Shown one piece after another: positions 1 through 8,985 of a stretch of DNA of 35,662 nt. The notes beneath the pieces are model-generated. The model worked only from the letters and a program-made list of their open reading frames with translations, was not told the origin of the DNA and searched no databases. A program made the translations under genes and the position numbers. Numbering within the stretch: position 1 is the first letter of the stretch; every line of letters begins with the position of its first letter. The DNA comes from JBGQOJ01 sp052119585 (lineage in GTDB: Bacteria; Pseudomonadota; Alphaproteobacteria; Rhodobacterales; Rhodobacteraceae): contig NZ_JBGQOJ010000030.1 in assembly GCF_052119585.1 (NCBI RefSeq), positions 1-35,662 of the forward strand, in the 5' to 3' direction.

Positions 1-30
1 GACAACCAGCCTCCATCTCACACTGGCCCA

Positions 31-573
31 ATGTCTACACCGCCGTCAGATCAGGCGCAATTTTTAGAGGTGCCCTGCAGTACAAACATCAATATTGCCG
101 CGAACATTTCACATCACACCGTCTCCCGGCTCTTGGAGCGCGGCGCTTCGACGCCAGAAACAATCAGAGCTGACGTTCTGAAGATTTTGCAGGAAATCAG
201 GGCGCTCAGGAACTTTCTGTCGTCGGGGATCGAGCATAGCTTGGGTAAGCTGCAAGGCAACATGACTTATGACTTTATTGTGCCGTACGGTGACGGCGGA
301 TTGATCGTTCGCACCCTCCGAATAAATACTTCGGTGAAGTCCTTCTTCTCAGACCCGATGCCTGTGTTTTCAGTCCGGACATATTTGGATGGTTCGATGC
401 TGAGCCCACGAGACCGCGAACGTATGGCGGGCTTTCGGCTGTCGCGCGACCCCATCGTTTCCACTGAAGACTCACGCCATATCTTAGCTTGGATCCAGGG
501 GAACGCCGAAGAAACCGATCCGCGGAGACGGCTCTTGGTGTCGCAAGATCCCGATGACGGTACGGCTCCATAG
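31..573 (+). CDS. Hypothetical protein, 5' end may lie outside the window
   Basis: I do not recognise this 180-residue protein. The reading frame contains no stop between position 1 and the ATG at 31, and no Shine-Dalgarno sequence precedes that ATG, so the gene may begin left of the window and this may be only its C-terminal part. It is soluble-looking, with no signal peptide or membrane segment. A helical stretch around residues 35-65 is followed by a mixed strand region with a YGDGG segment near residue 85, and the tail is rich in Asp and Arg. It runs convergently towards the end of brxL, from which it is separated by about 65 bp, so it is not part of the BREX operon. A defence-related role is possible from location alone but nothing in the sequence shows it. 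Confidence 0.5.
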   Translation: MSTPPSDQAQFLEVPCSTNINIAANISHHTVSRLLERGASTPETIRADVLKILQEIRALRNFLSSGIEHSLGKLQGNMTYDFIVPYGDGGLIVRTLRINTSVKSFFSDPMPVFSVRTYLDGSMLSPRDRERMAGFRLSRDPIVSTEDSRHILAWIQGNAEETDPRRRLLVSQDPDDGTAP

Positions 574-639
574 GACCACCTCTCTCCGACAAACCCGGAG
601 CAATTCAACCACCTCAGGACACCCGCTACTGTAAACGCA

Positions 640-2736
640 CTAATTGCCCGTTTTGACTTTATAAATGTCAACCTTGGTTTCCAGACATTTTCGTAAGCTT
701 AGATCGTTTGCCCCAACCTCGAACCAACTCGTAGGACGCTGATAAAAGTCAAGGCCTCGGCCAATCTTAATTACCCAACCGTTGTCCAATCGGATTTCAC
801 GGTCATGCATGTTTGGGTTAAGTTTGACATTGAGAATGACGTCCACTTCCAGCAAGCTTTGTTTCAGGTCATCAAGCTTTTCGTGTATTTCCACGAGCTG
901 TGTCTGATCGTCATACCCGGTGACCAGATCAATTTTTTTTATTGTTCCTGATTTTAATACGGTCTCGCAGAACCTGACAAAATTTTGAATTTGATGCTGA
1001 TGTCGAATATATGGGTCCTCTATAACTACTGCCTTCGCATAAGAAAGATATGGGCCGATAATTGACTCGTAGCTGTGTCCCGTGTCGCCATACATTATGG
1101 TGAAGTGCCGTTCGTGAGCTTGGGGCTGACTAGGGCTTGTTTCGTCCAGGACAGCTGGGGTAGCGATGTTCGAAATCTCGGGGGCGCTGGTAGGCGACGC
1201 CTTTTTTTCATTCGGTTGAGCTTCACTCCGCTCAGAAACGTTGAGTCTTCTCCTCGTCGGCTCCTGAGTGGCTGCCGCGTCTTTCGACTCAGGGCAGTAC
1301 ACAACCACTTCGGTTCCATCTGACGCAAAGTACGAAAGATTAATTAAAGCAAACTCATCATCAGGTTTGCGCTTATTCATCTGCTCCTTTACCCGCCGAC
1401 GGCATTCGGTAGCATAGGCTACATACTCTTCGAATTCCTGATCGCTCGGTGCACCATTCGGATGGAGTATTTTTAGAAAAGCCGCTACAGTTTTTTTTAT
1501 GCCCTTTTCGTCACGCCCCTCAACAGCTTTCCCAAGGCGAATCCGGCGGTTCACCTCTTCGTATCTGTTCGTATGCTTGAACTGATAGTGAAATGCCTCA
1601 GCAAGATAGTCGGTGATAAATCCGTATCTACTGGTCAAGAATGAGCTGCTGTTTTTGGGAAACTCCCAGCCTGGGATATAGGCGGCGAATCGATCCATTA
1701 TTGCCAGATCAAGTTCAGGTGGCAGTGGCTGGAAGAGGTCGTATTCCGTCGAGTTAACGACTTGGCTAACTGACAGGTCGATGTTGCCTACAAAACTGAG
1801 GCTAGCATCCGCAATGACTTCCGCTCCACGAGAAAACCGCCCATTCGCCATGAAGTCCTTCATGATTTGGATCGTATCCGGATCACGGACCTTGATCCCC
1901 CCAACTTCGTCAAATGCAACGGTGTCCCAGTAACCAACCAGACCAACTTTGCGACGAGCGTTGTTATAGAAGAGAGTTGCCTTTGTCGCCTGACCGCCAG
2001 ATATGAGCGTCGCATAGGGCGAGAATTCACTGAAAAAATAGGATTTTCCCGTTCCGCGAGGGCCCAGCTCGATATAGTTGTAGTTGGGCTCTACAAGCGG
2101 AGCCAACCGAGCCACGAAGTGCATTTTGACCCGTTGAGAAAGCTTGGACGGTTCCAGACCGACCGATCTCATGATGACGTTGATCCAATCATCCCGGGTG
2201 AATTCGTTGCGGCCATCTGTGTACTGTTGGAAGTCGAAGCGTGACAGCTGAATTGGGCGCAGGTCTTCTATATAGAAGGCGTAATCATCTTCCTCGATAT
2301 CGTTATGTGAAAGTGTGACCTCCGCCCAGATTCCACCCTCGAGGAGCCGCTCGTTGTCCCGATAGAATTTCTCTCCAATAGCGATGCGCTGCGAGTTGAA
2401 GTTCTCCAGCGAAGCCCAGTGCCTCTTTTCCTTTTCGACGTATCGGACATGAACCTTGTCAATGAAACGATGTTTACCTTTGGTTGCAACCTTCGATTGA
2501 GCGGCATTGGATTCGTCGGGCCTTACGTAATTGTCCTGGAGCGTTGCAAGCACGGCTTCCATACCCGCATCCATTTCAGCCTGGTCGTCGCTTGCACAAT
2601 AACGAGCCAACAGAAACTCAAGCACGAATGTGGGTACGTTTGTCCCCTTCTTGATCCGATGAAGCAGGTCTTTTCGTACAACCTTTCCATCGAAGGTTGA
2701 CGTGAGGCGCTGGTCCAGTTCGTCCATGTCGTTCAT
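640..2736 (-). CDS. brxL: BrxL-type AAA+ protein with a C-terminal MIT_C-like domain
   Basis: Last gene of the BREX operon, 698 residues; its ATG overlaps the pglZ stop by 4 bp. The N-terminal ~450 residues match the Lon-related BrxL family. There is a Walker A motif GPRGTGKSYFF near residue 227, then the family segment with SGGQATKATLF and a Walker B-like VAFDEVGG. BrxL of type 1 BREX is a DNA-binding AAA+ ring acting as an effector. After a low-complexity Ser/Pro/Glu linker (about residues 480-540) the last ~150 residues do not look like a Lon peptidase domain. They contain IEDPYIRHQHQIQNFVRFCE and HDREIRLDNGWVIKIGRGLD, which closely resemble the phospholipase D-like MIT_C domain of eukaryotic MITD1. 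BrxL identity is strong; the MIT_C assignment is from recalled family sequence, without a search. Confidence 0.85.
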   Translation of the reverse strand: MNDMDELDQRLTSTFDGKVVRKDLLHRIKKGTNVPTFVLEFLLARYCASDDQAEMDAGMEAVLATLQDNYVRPDESNAAQSKVATKGKHRFIDKVHVRYVEKEKRHWASLENFNSQRIAIGEKFYRDNERLLEGGIWAEVTLSHNDIEEDDYAFYIEDLRPIQLSRFDFQQYTDGRNEFTRDDWINVIMRSVGLEPSKLSQRVKMHFVARLAPLVEPNYNYIELGPRGTGKSYFFSEFSPYATLISGGQATKATLFYNNARRKVGLVGYWDTVAFDEVGGIKVRDPDTIQIMKDFMANGRFSRGAEVIADASLSFVGNIDLSVSQVVNSTEYDLFQPLPPELDLAIMDRFAAYIPGWEFPKNSSSFLTSRYGFITDYLAEAFHYQFKHTNRYEEVNRRIRLGKAVEGRDEKGIKKTVAAFLKILHPNGAPSDQEFEEYVAYATECRRRVKEQMNKRKPDDEFALINLSYFASDGTEVVVYCPESKDAAATQEPTRRRLNVSERSEAQPNEKKASPTSAPEISNIATPAVLDETSPSQPQAHERHFTIMYGDTGHSYESIIGPYLSYAKAVVIEDPYIRHQHQIQNFVRFCETVLKSGTIKKIDLVTGYDDQTQLVEIHEKLDDLKQSLLEVDVILNVKLNPNMHDREIRLDNGWVIKIGRGLDFYQRPTSWFEVGANDLSLRKCLETKVDIYKVKTGN

Positions 2737-5261
2737 ACGGTATAGTCCGTCTCAAGATTCAGCGTGCTTAGGCTCGCCAGAGTTGTTGGGTTCAAGGCCT
2801 TTATTGAGAATTTTCCCTCAAAGTCGGGATCCATTCGCAGTGCAATCTGCTTCCGCTGTCCCGGCGTTAGGGTGATTGTTCGCGTGGCGGGATTTACATC
2901 ACCGCCCGCTCGCGGCTCTCCGACCACATTTCCTTTTCCGTCTTGGGCTTCGATTAGAACCTCAACGCTTTCTTCTTGAGCAAACATATCGTCAGAAACC
3001 AAGGCAATTTCCACAACGGGTACTCGCGTCGTAATTCGTTTCGCGCCATTTTTGTATTTGAGCTCGACAGACATCTTGGCTGCGCTCGAATGTTCTTCAT
3101 TATCTAGGCGCGCGACAATCACAGGTACAACTGATTCCGCCAAGGAGGCTCCGCCGTGGAAGTAAAGGTGTCCTGCCCTGTAGGGAGCCATGCTCTTGGG
3201 CAGAGCAACCTGGGCGAAGCTGCCTCGGATGCCAAGTTTCTCAGAGTTCAAAACAACACTATGAGAGTCGCTGTTTCCGTTTCCAAGTAGGGCTCTATCA
3301 TGCGCATTAACCGGCCAATTCCCTTGTGGCTTGGTGCAAACGTCACCTGCTGCTGCGTGACCATTCAGAAAAAATCCATGGTCCGTGACAATCACGGCCT
3401 CTTTGAACCCCATTCCACGCAGCTTGTGCAGGGCGACACGAATGAGCTTCAATGTGCTGGGTATCAAGCCGAGGGTGGTCTCAGGATTGCTCTCGAGCTG
3501 ACTGTCGATCTCGGTTGATCGCAGAACTAGGAGATCAACGGTGGGCGTTATCTTTGGATTTCCGCGAACAAAGTCGCTCAGTGGCATCTCCTGAAACCGA
3601 TCACCAAGTTTCTTTCGAAACACGTCCATGCGTTGGCTGACATTCCCAACCTTGGCCGTTCCTAGTTTTGGGGCCAGCGCGTCGCCTTCGATCTCGAGCG
3701 ACAACTGTGTTCTGGCGCCTGGAAGAAGGCTGGCCATACCGACGAGGGTTATCGTCGGCAGTTGGGCATAGGCCGCTTGCAGCTCAACTGGCCCGTCTTC
3801 AGACAGCTGCTTTTCAAGTGTTACGCCAAGCTCATAACGTAGGGCGTCGACCATGAGGTAAGCGACTTTTCTTCCGTTTTCTTTCAGACGGTCGGCAAGT
3901 ATTCGGTCATAGACATCAGCATTGGCCAATCTGCCTTCCGGGGGCCAACCGGCGCCCTCAATATGCCTAATGAATATTGCTTGGACCTTTTCCGCCAGGC
4001 GACGATACCGGGATCGGGCTTGGTCAATGACTTCGTGCATGATGCCGTGCGAGTCGAGAAAGTCGCCAACCGCCTGCTCAAATTCGCGTTGGAGACGGTC
4101 TGCTTCTCGCAGGCTTCCAAGATAGAAATCCAGCAAGTTTGCCTGAGATCTGGCGTGTTCTGGTAGCTGGCGTTCGTTGTCATCGCAGCATTCGATCAGC
4201 GCTAGGCCGGTGCGGATCAACTCCCACTGCGCCTGGCTTTCACCTTTGCCCAACCAGACAGAATCCTTATGGCGGCTGATGATGCTGCGAGTCGTGTCAG
4301 TTTCGTTGGTCGAGATGCCCTTGATTGCTGCCTTGAGGAAGGTGCGCTCCTCGAATGGGAACGTGTCGCGATCGCCAAGGTCATCGATGTCGCTGCACTG
4401 CTCTGGAAGAGAGAGATCAAGTTCAATTGCCTCTGCGCGCTCAATGTAGGTGTCCCGAGTTGCAGGATTCGTCCGGAGGCGATCACACACATCTTTAACG
4501 ATTGGTTCTGCTTCGATCGGCGAGTGAGGCACGCCCTTGAGTGACTCAGGCAAGGGAACGGGCAGATCAAAGACGAACTCGCTGAAGAGAACGAACCTCC
4601 AGAGTTCGTCAGCGATTGACGTCCAAGTCTTGCCTCGCGTCTTGACGCTCATCCCCAGGGTCGCGCGCAGGAACTCCCGTGCTTCCTCGCTCCAGCCTTC
4701 TTGCGATTTGAGAGCGTCGGCTTGCTTGGCACTCGGTGCCAGAAGCGCCGTCAGGATTTCGCGGCCGGACTCCACCCGAAGCGCGGCCCGGAGCTGCGGC
4801 CAGTTGGCGCCACCGCCAATCGCATCGATCACAGAAAAAGACGGGCCATTGGGCGACCCTGCAAAGATGCGGCGGATTTCTGTTGCATGGTCTGGTTTCG
4901 CGCGAAGGCAGAGGCTCAAATAGTCGTCACCATCGTCCTGGGGAAAGACCGCTCCACTCTGCGCGTAGATTGAGAAGGGGTCAGCCTGCTTTTCTTCATC
5001 GGTTTCCGTGCGCCGCTGGGGCACATAGACCACCAGCGCGTCAATCTCACGCGTCGTCTTGCCGACTTCACGCAGAGCCATGATCGCTTCCTGGCGGCTC
5101 TCGATGCTGCTCTCAGTGGCGTCGATCACACGGATGCGGTCATCGCCCAGTCCCAAACTGAGGTCGTGGTACCGGTGATCAGGGTCATAGATGACCATGC
5201 AGCCCGCCTTCAGAAGGCGAGGGCGCAAAACGGTGTCACGGATGAAGGTGGCAATACTCAT
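2733..5261 (-). CDS. pglZ: BREX phosphatase-like protein PglZ
   Basis: PglZ is a core BREX protein of the alkaline-phosphatase superfamily and is required for BREX methylation and defence. At 842 residues the length suits the type-1-like (type A) PglZ. Visible signatures are a metal-binding-type strand MVDALRYELG near residue 470, the IVTDHGFFL motif near residue 620, and HGGASLAESVVPVIV further on, which together outline the PglZ catalytic core. The N-terminal ~400 residues are helical and family-specific. The C-terminal ~130 residues look like a beta-sandwich. The ATG at 5261 overlaps the stop of the DUF262 gene (ATGA), and its own stop overlaps the brxL start in the same way, so it is translationally coupled on both sides. 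Identification is confident; subtype is less so. Confidence 0.92.
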   Translation of the reverse strand: MSIATFIRDTVLRPRLLKAGCMVIYDPDHRYHDLSLGLGDDRIRVIDATESSIESRQEAIMALREVGKTTREIDALVVYVPQRRTETDEEKQADPFSIYAQSGAVFPQDDGDDYLSLCLRAKPDHATEIRRIFAGSPNGPSFSVIDAIGGGANWPQLRAALRVESGREILTALLAPSAKQADALKSQEGWSEEAREFLRATLGMSVKTRGKTWTSIADELWRFVLFSEFVFDLPVPLPESLKGVPHSPIEAEPIVKDVCDRLRTNPATRDTYIERAEAIELDLSLPEQCSDIDDLGDRDTFPFEERTFLKAAIKGISTNETDTTRSIISRHKDSVWLGKGESQAQWELIRTGLALIECCDDNERQLPEHARSQANLLDFYLGSLREADRLQREFEQAVGDFLDSHGIMHEVIDQARSRYRRLAEKVQAIFIRHIEGAGWPPEGRLANADVYDRILADRLKENGRKVAYLMVDALRYELGVTLEKQLSEDGPVELQAAYAQLPTITLVGMASLLPGARTQLSLEIEGDALAPKLGTAKVGNVSQRMDVFRKKLGDRFQEMPLSDFVRGNPKITPTVDLLVLRSTEIDSQLESNPETTLGLIPSTLKLIRVALHKLRGMGFKEAVIVTDHGFFLNGHAAAGDVCTKPQGNWPVNAHDRALLGNGNSDSHSVVLNSEKLGIRGSFAQVALPKSMAPYRAGHLYFHGGASLAESVVPVIVARLDNEEHSSAAKMSVELKYKNGAKRITTRVPVVEIALVSDDMFAQEESVEVLIEAQDGKGNVVGEPRAGGDVNPATRTITLTPGQRKQIALRMDPDFEGKFSIKALNPTTLASLSTLNLETDYTV

Positions 5262-7066
5262 GGGTTTTCCCTTAGGCCGAGAATTGACTTGACCTCTTTG
5301 ACCAAAACTTCTGAACGCTGTAAGATCGCTTTCTCATTCCACTCAGAACCCTGTGCAAGAGAGGCATTCAGATACAGCCCGTTCCGATAACCGATAAAGT
5401 CACCAGAATCATTTTTTCTGTCACGTTTTCTTGAATATTCCATCGTGCCCAGTTTCGAATTGTACCCACTTAGAGTGAGGTTTCCGAGATTATGTGCACA
5501 GCGCTGTCTTATTGTATCGGAGGAGTCTATTCCGTTTAACTCGAGCATCGTGACCCAGCCAGTTGCTAGGTTTTCGGTCTTTGGTAAAATGTGCTCAACC
5601 GTAAACACCGGCCGGCCATGGGAGTCTTGGGCCCAAAGATCGCGTTTCGTTTCTTTGGTCTGGTGGGTTTCTTCAAGCTTGCAGAGCATGAAGCGGGTTG
5701 CTTCATAGTTTTCGAGATACACGTCCCCTACCAGTCGTGCGTCACAGATTTCCTCAGATGGCGCCCTTTGGAGGAGCCATGCTCGCGTTCGGTCTAGAAA
5801 ATCAGGCAATCCACTAAACTGGCCACTTCGCAGATCGACTAGAAGGTCGTTGACCAACTCCATAAACATGGGATCGAGATCACGCGTCGCTGGCGTGTCC
5901 GTAAGATTTCTCCAAAAGAACCAGCGAGTCAAATATGCGGCCGTCTGCTGGAGAGCATGTCCTTCATCCCATTTCTGGCTCTTCGCGACCTGACTGACCC
6001 AGACAAGGAAGGCATAGGCGGGTGCAGCACCAAGGCGATGGAGGTCTTGAAGTGCCAAGCTGGTGGCATCGCCCCATTTTTCCTTGGCATCGACTGGATT
6101 GATCAACGCGGAATAGGTTCTTGCCTTCTCCTGGAGTTGTTGGAACACCCAGACCGGGCGCCTGCGCAAAAGAGTGTCGTAAATGGTTATCAAGTTAGAG
6201 CGCGTCGCCCTTGAGCATCCTTTGACTTCAACCGACTTGAGGTACTTAAACATGTTGTAGAGATGACGAAGGAAGCGTTCTTGCACGGCAGGTTCTGGCA
6301 GAAGGTCTATCAGATCCTTCCACTCCTCGAACGCTCGATCGATGCCGTATTCTTCGCGCTTGTCGAGCTCGGCCAAGAGGTTGTTCTTGATGATATCAAT
6401 CGCGGAAAGCGGAATGCCGCGATTGTTGATGGTCTCGAACAGAACGAATGCGTCAGAATGGCTTGGGACCTCAATTTTCACGAGGATCGCGGCCTTGAGC
6501 TTATCCAGAAGAGCGACAGTTTGGTCGTCACTAAGGGCCTCGAGGCGATCCGTGAAATAGGCATAAGCCTTCGCAATGCGCCTATTGCCGAAGTTCTTCA
6601 GGCCCTTGGGTGCGGACACCTGCTTGGGAAACAGATCGCTGAGGATCCGTTGAAAGTCAGCCTTGTTCTGGGCTTGTTCACTGGGCTCGAAGCGCCAGGA
6701 ATTCGTCCCCTTAAGGAAGACGCGGTTCTTCAGATTCACCAACTCAACCGTCAGATCGTCATCTGGATCGGGATGGGTCTTCAGCTTTCTATAGAGCGCG
6801 CAAAACAGCAGACTGATGGTCGTGAACCGCTGCTGTCCGTCGATCAACTCCAACCGGCTGCCCGCCATCGAGTCCTTTTGGTTGTTCACACAGATGATCG
6901 AGCCGAGAAAATGGCCACTTGGCGCATCCTCGAGGTCATTGAACAGCGCCTCCCAGTTGTCGCGGCGCCAGACATACTCGCGCTGATACTTCGGGATGAA
7001 GAACTGCTGCGCACCGTCTGGATTGAAATAGTGGCTTACGGGATAGTCTTGGACGCTGCTAATCAT
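5258..7066 (-). CDS. DUF262/DUF1524 (GmrSD/BrxU-like) nuclease
   Basis: 602-residue fusion of a DUF262 (GmrS-like, ParB-fold) domain and a DUF1524 (GmrD-like, HNH) domain. The N-terminal part has FIPKYQREYVWRRDNW near residue 22 and the diagnostic ELIDGQQRFTT near residue 73. The C-terminal part has VEHILPK near residue 495 and NLGNLTLSGYNSKLG near residue 535, which fit the His-Me/HNH nuclease core. GmrSD proteins are type IV restriction enzymes that cut DNA with modified (for example glucosylated hydroxymethyl) cytosines. BrxU is the BREX-associated example. Here the gene sits inside the operon between pglX and pglZ, with 4-bp ATGA overlaps at both ends, so it should be made with the core proteins. 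Its base composition is lower in GC than pglX. Function as an anti-modified-phage nuclease is inferred from family and context. Confidence 0.88.
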   Translation of the reverse strand: MISSVQDYPVSHYFNPDGAQQFFIPKYQREYVWRRDNWEALFNDLEDAPSGHFLGSIICVNNQKDSMAGSRLELIDGQQRFTTISLLFCALYRKLKTHPDPDDDLTVELVNLKNRVFLKGTNSWRFEPSEQAQNKADFQRILSDLFPKQVSAPKGLKNFGNRRIAKAYAYFTDRLEALSDDQTVALLDKLKAAILVKIEVPSHSDAFVLFETINNRGIPLSAIDIIKNNLLAELDKREEYGIDRAFEEWKDLIDLLPEPAVQERFLRHLYNMFKYLKSVEVKGCSRATRSNLITIYDTLLRRRPVWVFQQLQEKARTYSALINPVDAKEKWGDATSLALQDLHRLGAAPAYAFLVWVSQVAKSQKWDEGHALQQTAAYLTRWFFWRNLTDTPATRDLDPMFMELVNDLLVDLRSGQFSGLPDFLDRTRAWLLQRAPSEEICDARLVGDVYLENYEATRFMLCKLEETHQTKETKRDLWAQDSHGRPVFTVEHILPKTENLATGWVTMLELNGIDSSDTIRQRCAHNLGNLTLSGYNSKLGTMEYSRKRDRKNDSGDFIGYRNGLYLNASLAQGSEWNEKAILQRSEVLVKEVKSILGLRENP

Positions 7067-8985
7067 TCGCTGGCCTTCTTGCGGCTGCGGGCCTTTGTGG
7101 GTTTGGGTTCAAGCTCGACGTAGAGGTGTTCCAGGTCATGCGCGATGGCGAGGGACTTGTCGTTCTTGCACTTCTCGCGCACGCGGTCGGGCCAGTAGGC
7201 CATGGCGAGGTGGGCCCAGTCGTAGTCGCCTTTTTCCAGCTTGGCCCAGGTGTCCTTTAGTATCTTTTGCCACGGTTTGTGGCGGAACAGCTGCCAGAGC
7301 GGGGCGGCGGTGATCTGGACGCCGTCGTCGTGGTTCGGGCGATAGGTCTGGGCGATCGCCAGCAGGGTGTCGCGCAGCTCGATGAGCTCGAGCTCGAGGG
7401 CCTGGAGCGCCTCGAAGTTTTTCTCGTCGTCGCGGGACCGGGCGCTGCCTTTGGTGCGCAGGGCGGCGACGTCCTGGCCAATTTGTTTCAGCTTCGGCTC
7501 GATGAAATCGTTGACGGCGGTGAAAAGGGTCTGGTCGGTCAGGCTGGGATAGTAAAGCCAGAGCGTGTAGCTGCCCGAACTGGTCGAGAGCGGCCAGTAG
7601 ATCGGGGCCTTGCGGCGGCTCTTGCTGTACTGCTTCAGATGCAGGGGGAAAAAGTCGCGTTGCAGCCGGCGGCGCACATCGGCGGGCACCGGGGCGTCGA
7701 CGCAGGCGAGCACTTCTTCGATCAGGCGGGCGAGGTCATTTGGGTGCCCCTGGTCGTCCACCAGGATGCCGGAATGGGCATAGAACGGCTCTGCATCATC
7801 GGGCAACATGCCGGGGCTTTTGGCGGGCAGCGGGTCAAATGGGGCCGGCTCGGGCGGGGCTGGGCGTTCTCCCGTGGCCAAGCGCCAATCGAAACGGCCG
7901 AATGCGACCCCAGCGGCCCAGCTGAGCAGACCGTCAGTCTGATCGACCGCTTCGGCACCATCGTCGTCTTCGCAGTCGTCAGCAGCGCCGTCTGCATCCT
8001 CTTCCACCGCGCCAGATGACCCGAGCGCTGCAGCGCGGTCCACTTCGCTGAAACCGTAGTGCTTGAATGCAGTCTCGTCGACCTTGGCTTGAATATCGGC
8101 CAACTCTGCCTCGATGGACTGAGGGTCGTGATCTCCCAACCGCACCTGCAATGCAGAAGGCAGATGAAAGGCACTCGACGTCTCCTGAGTGTAGTCGAGA
8201 GCCCTCTTGCGAGACCAAGCACGCCTTGCTGCAGAAACCAGCTCTTGCCTCTGCACTTCGGTACATTCTGGGACCGGCGTGTTTTGGACCACTCCAACTT
8301 CGAATGACTGCGCTAGTTCCGTTCGAGCGAGCTGCAGCGAGACAAGAACCGCAAATGCTTTGCTGTTCAATATCCCCATTAAGAAGAGGAGGTCATCCTC
8401 ATCATCGCTCGGCGCAAGAGCTGCCGGCCCTTTGTCGCCAAAAATTGAATCTGATGGCATGGCACGAAAACTGAGACCGTTGGTTCGTCTCGGCCACGTG
8501 ATCCCTGGGCGAAAATAGTGGTCCGCGCTATGAAGCTCTGCTGTCCAGTTTGGTGACCATCCTCTGCTTTCTCTGTAATCTATCAGATAAGCCTTGAGGC
8601 TATCACCGTTGCGATGCCAAGAAAGCCGGAGAAATATGTCTGCGTAATAAGGGGAGAATATTCCACCTTTGGCAAAGGTTTTCCAAGAGGTTGTTGAAGC
8701 GCTTGGAATTTCCCAAGATGCCCGGATGAATCTGAAATCGTCGAGCGTCTTGCCGCCGGAAGCAGCAATACGGCCGCCTGATTGAAATGAAGGAAGTTTT
8801 GCGAACAGCTCCCTCATAGTATCCGCAACCCAATACGCAAACGGCGCTCCAGGCACCGATCGAAAAGAGCTTGGCTCTACCTCAAAGGTTTTCGGACCCA
8901 AAGTGCCCGCCCGCAGAGCTTGGCAGCAGTCGCGTAGAGCAGCTTCCTTTTCCGCATCGCCCATTAATCTGAGAAAGACCGTCAT
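7063..8985 (-). CDS. pglX: PglX C-terminal half (target recognition part), separate ORF
   Basis: 640 residues corresponding to the C-terminal half of the usual ~1200-residue BREX adenine methyltransferase PglX. It starts MTVFLRLMGDAEKEAAL, which reads as the direct continuation of the AYVLEKK end of the upstream ORF. The ATG overlaps that ORF's TGA (ATGA) and a GGAG sequence lies 8 nt upstream inside pglX-N, so it looks properly translated. The first ~280 residues should hold the target recognition domain. An acidic low-complexity linker follows around residues 325-355. The remaining part carries the conserved PglX tail (PIYWPLSTSSGSYTLWLYYP near residue 465). No catalytic methyltransferase motif is in this ORF, so it must work with the upstream product. 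The first half is notably lower in GC than the second half. Confidence 0.88.
   Translation of the reverse strand: MTVFLRLMGDAEKEAALRDCCQALRAGTLGPKTFEVEPSSFRSVPGAPFAYWVADTMRELFAKLPSFQSGGRIAASGGKTLDDFRFIRASWEIPSASTTSWKTFAKGGIFSPYYADIFLRLSWHRNGDSLKAYLIDYRESRGWSPNWTAELHSADHYFRPGITWPRRTNGLSFRAMPSDSIFGDKGPAALAPSDDEDDLLFLMGILNSKAFAVLVSLQLARTELAQSFEVGVVQNTPVPECTEVQRQELVSAARRAWSRKRALDYTQETSSAFHLPSALQVRLGDHDPQSIEAELADIQAKVDETAFKHYGFSEVDRAAALGSSGAVEEDADGAADDCEDDDGAEAVDQTDGLLSWAAGVAFGRFDWRLATGERPAPPEPAPFDPLPAKSPGMLPDDAEPFYAHSGILVDDQGHPNDLARLIEEVLACVDAPVPADVRRRLQRDFFPLHLKQYSKSRRKAPIYWPLSTSSGSYTLWLYYPSLTDQTLFTAVNDFIEPKLKQIGQDVAALRTKGSARSRDDEKNFEALQALELELIELRDTLLAIAQTYRPNHDDGVQITAAPLWQLFRHKPWQKILKDTWAKLEKGDYDWAHLAMAYWPDRVREKCKNDKSLAIAHDLEHLYVELEPKPTKARSRKKASE

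Noticed and set aside
6263..7123. Plus-strand frame of 286 codons opposite the DUF262 gene
   Set aside because: It mirrors a gene with clear DUF262 and HNH motifs and has no recognisable domain or ribosome site of its own.
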